7,342 bases of DNA, taken from the NCBI GenBank assembly GCA_027364775.1, contig DAHXOS010000086.1, positions 1-7,342 on the forward strand. The letters run 5' to 3'. The notes under the pieces were generated by a model. The model was not told the origin of the DNA and ran no database searches. It saw nothing but the letters and a program-made list of their open reading frames with translations. Positions 1-5,451 of this stretch are shown piece by piece. This stretch comes from a bacterium. Its GTDB lineage: Bacteria > Patescibacteriota > Microgenomatia > Daviesbacterales > UBA10151. Position 1 is the stretch's first letter, and every line of letters begins with the position of its first letter. The position numbers were made by a program, and so were the translations under genes.

Positions 1-254
1 TATTAGATGTAGGTATTGAGTTAGGAATTCTTACTAAATCAGGTGCTTTTATTAGATGGGGAGAAAAAATGTTAGGTCAGGGTAGACCTGCATCTATTAC
101 TTATTTACAAGAAAACCCTAAGGAAGCCGAAAGATTAGAAAAAGAAATTAGAGCGGCTTGGAATAAACCTAAAGAAGGGGAAGATCATTTAGTTGTTGGA
201 CAGGAAGAAGAACAATCCCCGGTTTCGGAAATAGAAGAACAACAACAATTATAG
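1..254 (+). CDS. recA: RecA recombinase, C-terminal part (5' end outside the window)
   Basis: This is the last 83 codons of RecA, the ATP-dependent strand-exchange protein of homologous recombination and SOS induction. The frame is open from the window edge (first whole codon at 3) to the TAG at 252-254. It reads LDVGIELGILTKSGAFIRW, then GEKMLGQGR and YLQENPKEAERLEKEIR. This matches the end of the RecA core and the C-terminal domain of well-studied RecAs (pattern: LG.....I.K.GAWY.Y.GE..GQGR...YL..NP..A..IE..IR). The final 25 or so residues are rich in Glu and Gln (EEEQ, EIEEQQQ). That agrees with the acidic tail that in E. coli RecA tunes DNA binding. The Walker A and B motifs and DNA-binding loops lie upstream and cannot be checked. 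recX begins 10 bases downstream with no promoter between, so the two are probably cotranscribed. Confidence 0.93.
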   Translation, partial: LDVGIELGILTKSGAFIRWGEKMLGQGRPASITYLQENPKEAERLEKEIRAAWNKPKEGEDHLVVGQEEEQSPVSEIEEQQQL

Positions 255-264
255 TCTTTCTTCA

Positions 265-951
265 ATGAAGATTACCTTAATTGAGTCCCAGAAAAAAAAC
301 CACCACCGTTTTAATGTTTATCTTGATGGAAAATATGCATTTGGTGCGGATGAAGATACGGTCGTTAATTTTAGATTAATCAAAGACAAAGAGATAGATC
401 CCCAAACTTTAGAGAAAATATTATTTGAGGTAGAGGTTGGTAAATTAATGGAAAGGATGTATGCCTTATTTGCCAGACGCCAAAGAACAGAGAAAGAAGT
501 CAGGGATTATTTAAGAAATAAAAATTATGAATTAAGAATTAAAGGTAAAGAACAATACAGTGAGCTAGTAATAGATTCTTTAATCCAAACACTAAAAAGA
601 AAAGGGATGTTAAATGATCAAACTTTTGCCAGATCTTGGGTTGATGCCAGAACTAAATCAAAACAGAAGGGCAAGATAGCCTTAAAACAGGAGCTTTTTC
701 AAAAAGGGATTAAGCGTGAGATTATAGATCAAACTTTGGAAGAGGCTGATATAGATGAGATGAAATTAGCCCAACAGGCCTTGGAAAAAAAGCTTAAATT
801 ATGGAAAAATTTGGAACCTCAAGATTTTAGGAAAAAAGCTACAGAGTATTTAATGAGGCGTGGATTTAGTTATGAGTTGGTCAGAGAAATAATTGATAAA
901 CATCTTAAGTTGATGTATAATACTATAAGGTATGAAGAAAGTTATGATTAA
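265..951 (+). CDS. recX: RecX, regulator of RecA
   Basis: This 228-residue protein has the layout of RecX, which binds RecA filaments and usually limits, sometimes modulates, their activity. Residues 1-60 (MKITLIESQKKNHHRFNVYLDGKYAFG, DEDTV) form the N-terminal extension typical of Gram-positive-style RecX. From about residue 60 come the helical RecX repeats: ALFARRQRTEKEVRDYL, then LKRKGMLNDQTFARSWVDART, then the GKIALKQELFQKGI segment, and finally a C-terminal repeat ending MRRGFSYELVREIID. Length is between E. coli RecX (166 residues) and B. subtilis RecX (264). The ATG lies 10 bases after the recA stop with no Shine-Dalgarno sequence (preceding bases tctttcttca). The recA-recX order is the classic arrangement and supports the call. 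The last 30 or so codons also hold a promoter-like sequence for the next gene. Confidence 0.92.
   Translation: MKITLIESQKKNHHRFNVYLDGKYAFGADEDTVVNFRLIKDKEIDPQTLEKILFEVEVGKLMERMYALFARRQRTEKEVRDYLRNKNYELRIKGKEQYSELVIDSLIQTLKRKGMLNDQTFARSWVDARTKSKQKGKIALKQELFQKGIKREIIDQTLEEADIDEMKLAQQALEKKLKLWKNLEPQDFRKKATEYLMRRGFSYELVREIIDKHLKLMYNTIRYEESYD
893..921 (+). promoter_or_regulatory. Sigma70-type promoter inside recX, for rny
   Basis: TTGATA (893-898) and TATAAT (916-921) are separated by exactly 17 bases. The -10 is a perfect consensus and the -35 matches five of six positions. Transcription would start near 928, inside the last codons of recX, giving rny its own transcript with a leader of about 115 bases. 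The boxes are seen directly; promoter activity is inferred. In DNA this AT-rich, -10 matches are common, but a correctly spaced -35 is less so. Confidence 0.55.
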
Positions 952-1041
952 AATGGAGTTTTCCTTAAATCAGAACAATTTAAATAGGCCTGCCAAGTAA
1001 TTGGTGTCACTCCCCTATTGCTTTCTTCAAATAAAAATAAG
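928..1041 (+). promoter_or_regulatory. Putative long leader of rny with a 15-codon mini-ORF
   Basis: If transcription starts near 928, this is the rny 5' leader, by far the longest in the window. The part beyond recX (952-1041) contains an ATG two bases after the recX stop. It opens a 15-codon frame (953-1000, MEFSLNQNNLNRPAK, stop TAA). A weak nested inverted repeat follows: AATAGG (983-988) with CCTATT (1014-1019), and inside it CCAA (993-996) with TTGG (1001-1004). There is no U-run after it, so it does not look like a terminator. No ribosome-binding site precedes either start. A regulatory role such as attenuation or autocontrol by the RNase is speculation. Confidence 0.25.
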
Positions 1042-2400
1042 ATGAAAAAAACATTTGGACCTGTACAAAACTTTAATCAGGATAATTATAGCTCTGCTCC
1101 TTCAAACTCCAATTTAATTCAAAAAGAGACTGAACTTGCAAAAAGAGAAGGTATTTTAGAAGAGCGTGAAAGACAGATTGAGCAAAAATCTAAAATTATT
1201 GATCAAAGATTAGAAAATATTGAAAAGATGAGGAAAGATTTAATTGAAAAGCTGGAAAAGTCAGCTAAAATGAGCACTGATGAAGCTCAAAAGATTTTGC
1301 TTGAACAGGTAGAAAAAGATTTAAGTGCAGAGATTTCTAAAAGAGTAAGAGAGGCTGAAGATGAAGTTAAATTTAAATCCAATGAAAAATCCAGAGAGAT
1401 ACTAGCTGAGGCAATGTATCATGGAGTAAATGATGTAATTTCAGAGTTTACAACCTCCAGGGTAACTTTAGAAGACGAGGAGATGAAGGGCCGGATTATC
1501 GGTAAGGAAGGTAGAAATATTAAAGCCTTTGAACAGGCAACGGGCGTAGATCTTTTAATGGATGATGATGCTCCTAATACTCTAACTGTCTCATCTTTTG
1601 ATCCTATTAGACGGGAGATCGCTAAAACCTCTCTAGAGAGATTAATGGCTGATGGTAGGATTCAACCCCAAAGAATTGAAGAGATAGTTGAAGCAACCAA
1701 AAAAGATGTTGAAAAAATCATGTTTCAATCCGGTGAAAAGCTTTGCCAGGATGCAGGAATATTTAATCTTCCGGCAGAGGTAGTGGCGACTTTGGGTAAA
1801 TTTAAATATAGGTATTCTTTTGGTCAAAACTTAATTCAGCACTCTTTAGAGTTGGTTAAGGTAGGTGCAGAGATTGCCAGACAATTGGGTGCGGATGTGA
1901 ATATTGTAAAGATGGGTTGTTTACTTCATGATATCGGAAAAGTTGTTTATGAGGGTGATGAAGGAACTCATGTTGAAAAAGGAGTAGCTTTTCTCAAACA
2001 GTACGGTATACCCCAGCCGGTTATTGATTGTGTTGCTCAACACCATGAAGATGAGCCTTTTTCTTCTGTTGAGTCAATTATCGTTGCAACCTCGGATGCA
2101 ATTTCAGGTGGCAGACCGGGAGCCAGACATGAAAATGTTCAGGATTACTTTAAGAGGTTAGAAGATATTGAAAGAATTGCCACATCTTTTGATGAGGTAG
2201 ATAAAGCTTTTGCAGTCCAAGCCGGTAGGGAGGTTAGGATTATAGTTGTTCCTGATAAGATCTCCGATGAAGAATTGCCAAAATTAGTCCATGATATCGG
2301 TAATCAAATTCAAAAAGAAGTGATGGTTCCGGGTGCAGTTAAAATTACTGCAGTTAGAGAAGTTAGAGCGACGGAATCTTTCTTAACTTCAGGTTTCTAA
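1042..2400 (+). CDS. rny: Ribonuclease Y (KH and HD domains) without the usual membrane anchor
   Basis: RNase Y is a metal-dependent endoribonuclease that starts mRNA decay in bacteria lacking RNase E. From the ATG at 1042 it is 452 residues, against about 520 in B. subtilis. A charged coiled coil (residues 25-125) leads into a KH RNA-binding domain with the GRIIGKEGRNIKAFE core (GKEG loop at 154-157) and the following FDPIRREIA and DGRIQPQRIEE motifs. The HD domain shows all expected metal-ligand motifs: QHS (His267), HDIGK (His296-Asp297), THVEKG, QHHED (His334-335) and SDA (Asp352). The C-terminus PGAVKITAVREVRATE is family-typical. The expected N-terminal transmembrane helix is absent; the protein starts with a polar Asn/Ser/Gln-rich stretch. 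An in-frame TTG at 1018 would add eight residues, and the frame is closed by a TAG at 985-987, so no helix is hidden upstream. recA-rny proximity is also seen in Firmicutes. No Shine-Dalgarno sequence precedes either start. Confidence 0.93.
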   Translation: MKKTFGPVQNFNQDNYSSAPSNSNLIQKETELAKREGILEERERQIEQKSKIIDQRLENIEKMRKDLIEKLEKSAKMSTDEAQKILLEQVEKDLSAEISKRVREAEDEVKFKSNEKSREILAEAMYHGVNDVISEFTTSRVTLEDEEMKGRIIGKEGRNIKAFEQATGVDLLMDDDAPNTLTVSSFDPIRREIAKTSLERLMADGRIQPQRIEEIVEATKKDVEKIMFQSGEKLCQDAGIFNLPAEVVATLGKFKYRYSFGQNLIQHSLELVKVGAEIARQLGADVNIVKMGCLLHDIGKVVYEGDEGTHVEKGVAFLKQYGIPQPVIDCVAQHHEDEPFSSVESIIVATSDAISGGRPGARHENVQDYFKRLEDIERIATSFDEVDKAFAVQAGREVRIIVVPDKISDEELPKLVHDIGNQIQKEVMVPGAVKITAVREVRATESFLTSGF

Positions 2401-2409
2401 AATAATCCC

Positions 2410-2438
2410 TTTACAAACCTCCCCTCTTCCGCTATATT
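2410..2438 (+). promoter_or_regulatory. Sigma70-type promoter for hup
   Basis: TTTACA (2410-2415) and TATATT (2433-2438) are separated by exactly 17 bases, each one mismatch from consensus. They sit in the only gap between rny and hup. The spacer is unusually pyrimidine-rich (CCTCCCCTCTTCC). Transcription would start near 2445, leaving a leader of about 39 bases before the hup ATG. Strong independent expression is expected for an abundant nucleoid protein, which supports the reading. Confidence 0.6.
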
Positions 2439-2447
2439 TTGTGTACT

Positions 2448-2475
2448 GATAAGAGATAAAGAATATAAGATAAGC
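2448..2475 (+). repeat. Heptad-phased GATAAR repeats in the hup leader
   Basis: Four consecutive 7-base units run through the predicted 5' leader: GATAAGA (2448-2454), GATAAAG (2455-2461), a degenerate AATATAA (2462-2468) and GATAAGC (2469-2475). They end eight bases before the hup ATG. The leader is purine-rich and should be unstructured. It contains no Shine-Dalgarno sequence, so the repeats might act as a ribosome standby or enhancer, or bind a regulator. The repeat is seen directly; any function is a guess. Confidence 0.4.
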
Positions 2476-2483
2476 CTTTAAAT

Positions 2484-2756
2484 ATGACGAAAAATGAACT
2501 AATAGAAAAAGTAGCCAAGAAGTCACACCTTACAAAAAGAGCTGCTGCAGATGCTGTAAATTCAACCTTTGATTTAATTAAAGATAATTTAACTAGAGGA
2601 GAAAAAACTATTATTACCGGGTTCGGGACATTTTTAGTTAGATCTAGAGCTGCTAGACGTGGTAGAAATCCTCAAACTGGTATGGCAATCCAAATCCCCT
2701 CCAAAAAGCTGCCTAGCTTTGTAGCCGGAAAAACCATCAAGAGACAAGTAAAGTAA
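2484..2756 (+). CDS. hup: HU family nucleoid DNA-binding protein
   Basis: This is a 90-residue histone-like HU protein, which bends and compacts DNA as a dimer. The length is exactly that of the classic family. The N-terminal helical part MTKNELIEKVAKKSHLTKRAAADAVNS forms the dimer core. It is followed by the hinge GFGTFLVRSRAARRGRNP, the DNA-binding arm around RRGRNPQTG, and the return strand IPSKKLPSFVAGKTIK. The proline that inserts between base pairs is at position 63, preceded by Asn62, as in well-studied HU proteins. The arm is rich in Arg, as expected for minor-groove contact. The gene has its own promoter upstream and another lies after it, so it is probably a single-gene transcript or reads into the TrpR-like gene; no terminator hairpin is visible in 2757-2811. 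HU and IHF are hard to separate by eye, but the arm sequence favours HU. Confidence 0.95.
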   Translation: MTKNELIEKVAKKSHLTKRAAADAVNSTFDLIKDNLTRGEKTIITGFGTFLVRSRAARRGRNPQTGMAIQIPSKKLPSFVAGKTIKRQVK

Positions 2757-2770
2757 AAAGCTTCATTCAG

Positions 2771-2802
2771 TAATTGATAATTAATAGCTCTTAATCCATA
2801 AT
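2771..2802 (+). promoter_or_regulatory. Promoter and overlapping palindrome before the TrpR-like gene
   Basis: TTGATA (2774-2779) and CATAAT (2797-2802) are spaced by exactly 17 bases. Transcription would start near 2809, so the mRNA would be leaderless or nearly so (ATG at 2812). A palindrome, TAATT-GAT-AATTA (2771-2783), covers the -35 box, which is where a repressor operator would sit. Its first ten bases, TAATTGATAA, are identical to those over the -35 of the rny promoter (890-899). The next gene encodes an HTH protein, so self-control is possible but unproven. Confidence 0.45.
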
Positions 2803-2811
2803 TGTATCTAT

Positions 2812-3105
2812 ATGTCCAAACCACAAGAAGATAAGGATATTGATGTCCCCGATAATTTAATTAAGGAGTTATTAACTGAATCTGAGGTACGAATGGTCAA
2901 ACAAAGGGTTCAGATCATAAAACTTTTAGAGCAAGGCTTAACAATACGGGCTATTGCTGAGAGAGCAAAAGTAGGTACAGATACTGTTGTTAGGGTTTCT
3001 AAAAAATTTGAAAGATCAAGAGTTTTAAGAGAAGCATTTAAAAAAGTAAGATCTGCTACTGCAAGTTCAAAGTGGATCTTTGGTAAAAGTGAGCCTAACT
3101 CTTAA
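2812..3105 (+). CDS. TrpR-like HTH protein, YerC/YecD type
   Basis: This is a 97-residue helix-turn-helix protein of the Trp-repressor superfamily, closest in layout to the small YerC/YecD group. Members of that group are widely annotated in Gram-positive bacteria, but their DNA target and ligand are not established. Residues 14-43 (DNLIKELLTESEVRMVKQRV, then QIIKLLEQGL) match the LT..E......R..I...L..G pattern of the family. Residues 44-66 (TIRAIAERAKVGTDTVVRVSKKF) form the HTH, with the recognition helix around GTDTVVRVSKKF. The C-terminus is basic (LREAFKKVRSATASSK) and could contact DNA. I see no reason to call it a tryptophan sensor: no trp genes are nearby, and ligand residues cannot be judged by eye. 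The gene ends tail to tail with the mannosyltransferase gene, overlapping it by 11 bases. Start: the ATG lies just beyond a good promoter, and no Shine-Dalgarno sequence is seen. Confidence 0.85.
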   Translation: MSKPQEDKDIDVPDNLIKELLTESEVRMVKQRVQIIKLLEQGLTIRAIAERAKVGTDTVVRVSKKFERSRVLREAFKKVRSATASSKWIFGKSEPNS

Positions 3106-4303
3106 AAGGATTTTTGGCAAAGTTAAAATCAAAAAATAAATTTACTAGATCTTTTGGTAAATAAATTCCAACCAGAAAAGGATAAATTAAGATAAAAGAA
3201 ATTATAATTAAGATGATTATTAAACTACCAACCTCTGTAAATTTCTTATTATTTAATAATTTCATAATTTGATAAGCCAAAGTAATTGTTATAAAAGGTA
3301 TCACTGGTGCAAAGTAATATAAAAACATAATCCTTGGAGAAAAAGCCCAGGGAAGTAAAAACAACAAGGCACCTAAAATTACAATTAATAGGTTAAATGA
3401 TCTTTTTTTAAAAATTTCTATAATTCCTACCACAGTGCTTAGTGATCCCAGCCAAAAAAGTAGTGGATTTCCCGATGCGAATATATTAGAGATTTTATCT
3501 TTTTGATAATCAACAAAATACCAAACAGGATAAAGATTTAAAGGCCAACTCCACCAAGGAGAAGCATAATCATGTGTGGCTTTTAGATTAGTGTGATAAT
3601 AAACTTGTTGTTTAACTAATTCTATAAAGTTATTAATTGTATATCCATATAAGAAAAAAGGTATATAAGTTGCAAGATAAACAATTGGTGGAATAATTAT
3701 AAAAAATGATAGTTTAAAATAATTGCGCTTTTTCAGGGTTATTAAAATTAACAAAGGCAGCAAGTAAACTCCGGTCCACTTAGAAGCAATAGCTAGTCCT
3801 AAAAATAATGCAGAAAAAAAGTATCTTTTGTTTAGCACAAAAAATAAACTTAATAAAATAAAAGAAACTAAATAAATATCAAGCATAGCTGTCCTTGATT
3901 GGACAAAGTTTAGTCCATCAAAGGAAAATAAAAAGGCTGATAATAGTCCAATTTTTGGATCAAACAATTTTCTGGCAATTAAAAAAATTAAGTAAATATT
4001 TAAAACTCCTAAGATAACTCCTGGATATCGCCAGGCCCAGCTTTGATCGCCAAATATCTTAATAGAGACGGCAATAATCTCTTGGGGTAGCGGAGGATTA
4101 ACCCATGCATAAGCTTTATTTTCATTAGATTTTGTCCAGTAAACCCAAGCGTCTTTGTTGTTTGCAGCATATTGTTTGGCTGTAAAAACATAATAAACTT
4201 CATCAAAAACAAAAGTCTTAGGATAAGAAATATTTATAATTCTTAGTAAAAAGCTAAAGATAATTAAAAGTAATAATGCCCCTTTGATACTAAATTTTTT
4301 CAT
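3095..4303 (-). CDS. Protein O-mannosyltransferase, PMT family (GT39), multi-pass membrane protein
   Basis: This 402-residue integral membrane GT-C glycosyltransferase probably moves mannose (or a related sugar) from polyprenyl-phosphate to Ser/Thr of exported proteins on the outer face of the membrane. Family marks, in order: the catalytic acidic pair in the first external loop, FVFDEVYY (Asp34-Glu35); NPPLPQ (69-74), the counterpart of HPPLGK; SRTAMLDIY (136-144), matching the SR..LLD motif; LGLAIASKWTG (168-178); and the C-terminal PMT_4TMC region with YASPWWSWPL (246-255), PVWYF, ASGNPLLFW and FSPRIMFLYYFAP. Roughly ten hydrophobic helices alternate with these loops. There is no MIR domain, as in bacterial members such as the mycobacterial enzyme (about 520 residues); this one is shorter. 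It is the second gene of a minus-strand pair; its ATG lies inside the end of the upstream gene (14-base overlap), implying coupled translation. A GT39-like enzyme acting on lipids (ArnT-like) is less likely given the SKWTG and PWWSWPL motifs. Confidence 0.85.
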   Translation of the reverse strand: MKKFSIKGALLLLIIFSFLLRIINISYPKTFVFDEVYYVFTAKQYAANNKDAWVYWTKSNENKAYAWVNPPLPQEIIAVSIKIFGDQSWAWRYPGVILGVLNIYLIFLIARKLFDPKIGLLSAFLFSFDGLNFVQSRTAMLDIYLVSFILLSLFFVLNKRYFFSALFLGLAIASKWTGVYLLPLLILITLKKRNYFKLSFFIIIPPIVYLATYIPFFLYGYTINNFIELVKQQVYYHTNLKATHDYASPWWSWPLNLYPVWYFVDYQKDKISNIFASGNPLLFWLGSLSTVVGIIEIFKKRSFNLLIVILGALLFLLPWAFSPRIMFLYYFAPVIPFITITLAYQIMKLLNNKKFTEVGSLIIILIIISFILIYPFLVGIYLPKDLVNLFFDFNFAKNPFKS

Positions 4304-5426
4304 TTAATTTATTTTTAGCAAAATTTATTAATAATAGATATAAAATTAAGTAATAAAAAACACTAAAGTACCAGATTATATAAAATAATTGCAGATAATC
4401 TGTTTTTAATTTAAAGTAAAAAAAACGTGTAGCAGCATTAAGTAAATCAAAGGGAAACCAGATAAATAAAGGAATAATAGAGGTAAGTAATATATAAGGT
4501 AAAAACCACATAATATACTGTGGTGTATAAACTTGGTTGCCAAAAACCGAGGAAAAAAGAGTTAACAAACAAAGGTAAATCAAGTTTTTATTAGACAGTA
4601 TTTTTTTATTAAAAAATTTATAACTTATAAACCAGGCTGTAACAATTAGTAAGATTAAAAAGGGTGTCCTTAAGAATCCTAAATTTAAAGTCTGAAACAG
4701 AAAATAAGAGATAGTTGTTGGATCAGATTTTTCAGGGTTTTGAGTTTGATATATATAAGGATAAATCCAAAAACTTTTATTAAATAAATAATAAGGCAAG
4801 TTAATTATTAAAAATATTGCGCTAAAAACGAAGATGCTTTTTATAATTTCTAGTGACTTTATTTTTTTTGAAAGCATATAAAATATAAAGATTGGGATTA
4901 AAAATAATGGATATATCTTGATTACTGTTCCTAAACTTAAAAAAAGAAAACTTAATTTAAATTCCTGTTTAAATAAAAAATAAATTGCTCCTAAAACAAA
5001 AGTCATTGGAAATAGGTCATAGTTTATTGTGGAGTAGATAGCCAATGATGGAGAAAAAACAAATAAAAGAAATTGCTTATTTTGTTTTAAGTTTAAATGT
5101 TTAAATATTTTTAAAAAGAAAAAATAACAAGCTAAAGCTGTTGGAAGAATTAACACTAAATGTGAAAGCATAAAGTTTTGATAATTAAATTCTTTATAGA
5201 TATTAATAGTTAGAAAATAGCTTAATTTTTGAATTAAAACATAACCGACAGGATATTCAATCCGGTAGAAAAAATCATCTTTAATTTTGTCGCCATAAAA
5301 GGTATAAAAATACCAGATATCACCCTGGTAAAAACCAAACTGTTGGTAAAGCGTTATAAAATTAATTCTAAAATAGAAAATTGTAGAAATAAGCAGTAGA
5401 AAAACTAACCCAGCTATTTTAGACAT
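4290..5426 (-). CDS. GT87/DUF2029-like polyprenyl-phosphate-dependent glycosyltransferase, multi-pass membrane protein
   Basis: This 378-residue, very hydrophobic protein has roughly nine to eleven membrane helices. After the first helix comes an external loop with an acidic residue, QGDIWYF (Asp36), in the place of the GT-C catalytic aspartate, then IEYPVGYV (57-63). Further family-like marks are NYDLFP (135-140), the segment LSLGTVIKIYPLFLIP (163-178), which resembles the G.G...K.YP...LP signature of GT87/DUF2029 mannosyltransferases, and NQVYTPQYIMWFLP (297-310), which resembles the SPQY..WLLP stretch. Known relatives use polyprenyl-phosphate-mannose to build lipid- or polymer-linked mannans. 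The precise acceptor is unknown. It is the first gene of the minus-strand operon and shares 14 bases with the O-mannosyltransferase, so both likely act in one surface glycosylation route. The coding DNA is extremely AT-rich even for this window (the 60-base line from 4561 has 10 G/C). Family assignment is by motif memory only. Confidence 0.65.
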   Translation of the reverse strand: MSKIAGLVFLLLISTIFYFRINFITLYQQFGFYQGDIWYFYTFYGDKIKDDFFYRIEYPVGYVLIQKLSYFLTINIYKEFNYQNFMLSHLVLILPTALACYFFFLKIFKHLNLKQNKQFLLFVFSPSLAIYSTINYDLFPMTFVLGAIYFLFKQEFKLSFLFLSLGTVIKIYPLFLIPIFIFYMLSKKIKSLEIIKSIFVFSAIFLIINLPYYLFNKSFWIYPYIYQTQNPEKSDPTTISYFLFQTLNLGFLRTPFLILLIVTAWFISYKFFNKKILSNKNLIYLCLLTLFSSVFGNQVYTPQYIMWFLPYILLTSIIPLFIWFPFDLLNAATRFFYFKLKTDYLQLFYIIWYFSVFYYLILYLLLINFAKNKLNEKI

Positions 5427-5451
5427 AATTTAATATAATTGGATACATTGT
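5427..5451. promoter_or_regulatory. 25-base divergent control region between the glycosyltransferase operon and miaA
   Basis: Two diverging genes leave only 25 bases, so their start signals must overlap each other or the coding ends. For miaA, a perfect TATAAT lies at 5434-5439, which would start transcription about five bases before the ATG; no good -35 is visible at 16-18 bases upstream. For the minus-strand operon, TATATT (5437-5432) and TACAAT (5452-5447) are possible -10 boxes, also without a clear -35. A palindrome, ATACA-T-TGTAT (5443-5453), covers the miaA start codon and the second minus-strand -10. Base composition alone makes such matches likely. Confidence 0.3.

Noticed and set aside
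983..1019. Inverted repeat AATAGG...CCTATT before rny as a terminator of recA-recX
   Set aside because: The stem is only six pairs, the loop is 25 bases and no U-run follows on the plus strand, so it is not a convincing terminator. It is mentioned only as part of the leader.
1642..1827. 61-codon open frame on the minus strand inside rny
   Set aside because: It lies wholly within the KH/HD coding region of RNase Y, has no family resemblance, and is a shadow of that gene.
2812..3105. True tryptophan repressor TrpR
   Set aside because: The length and sequence fit the YerC/YecD group better, and no tryptophan genes are nearby.
3109..3130. GATTTT...AAAATC inverted repeat at the convergent gene ends as a bidirectional terminator
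   Set aside because: It is an all but AT-only six-pair stem inside coding sequence, without a following U-run; it is expected by chance at this base composition.
4009..4212. 67-codon open frame on the minus strand in another frame of the mannosyltransferase gene
   Set aside because: It lies within well-conserved GT39 coding sequence and shows no recognisable protein features.
4290..5426. Recent horizontal transfer of the glycosyltransferase pair because of its very low GC
   Set aside because: Membrane proteins rich in Phe, Ile, Lys and Tyr force AT-rich codons, and no repeats, tRNA or integrase flank the pair. Composition alone is not enough.
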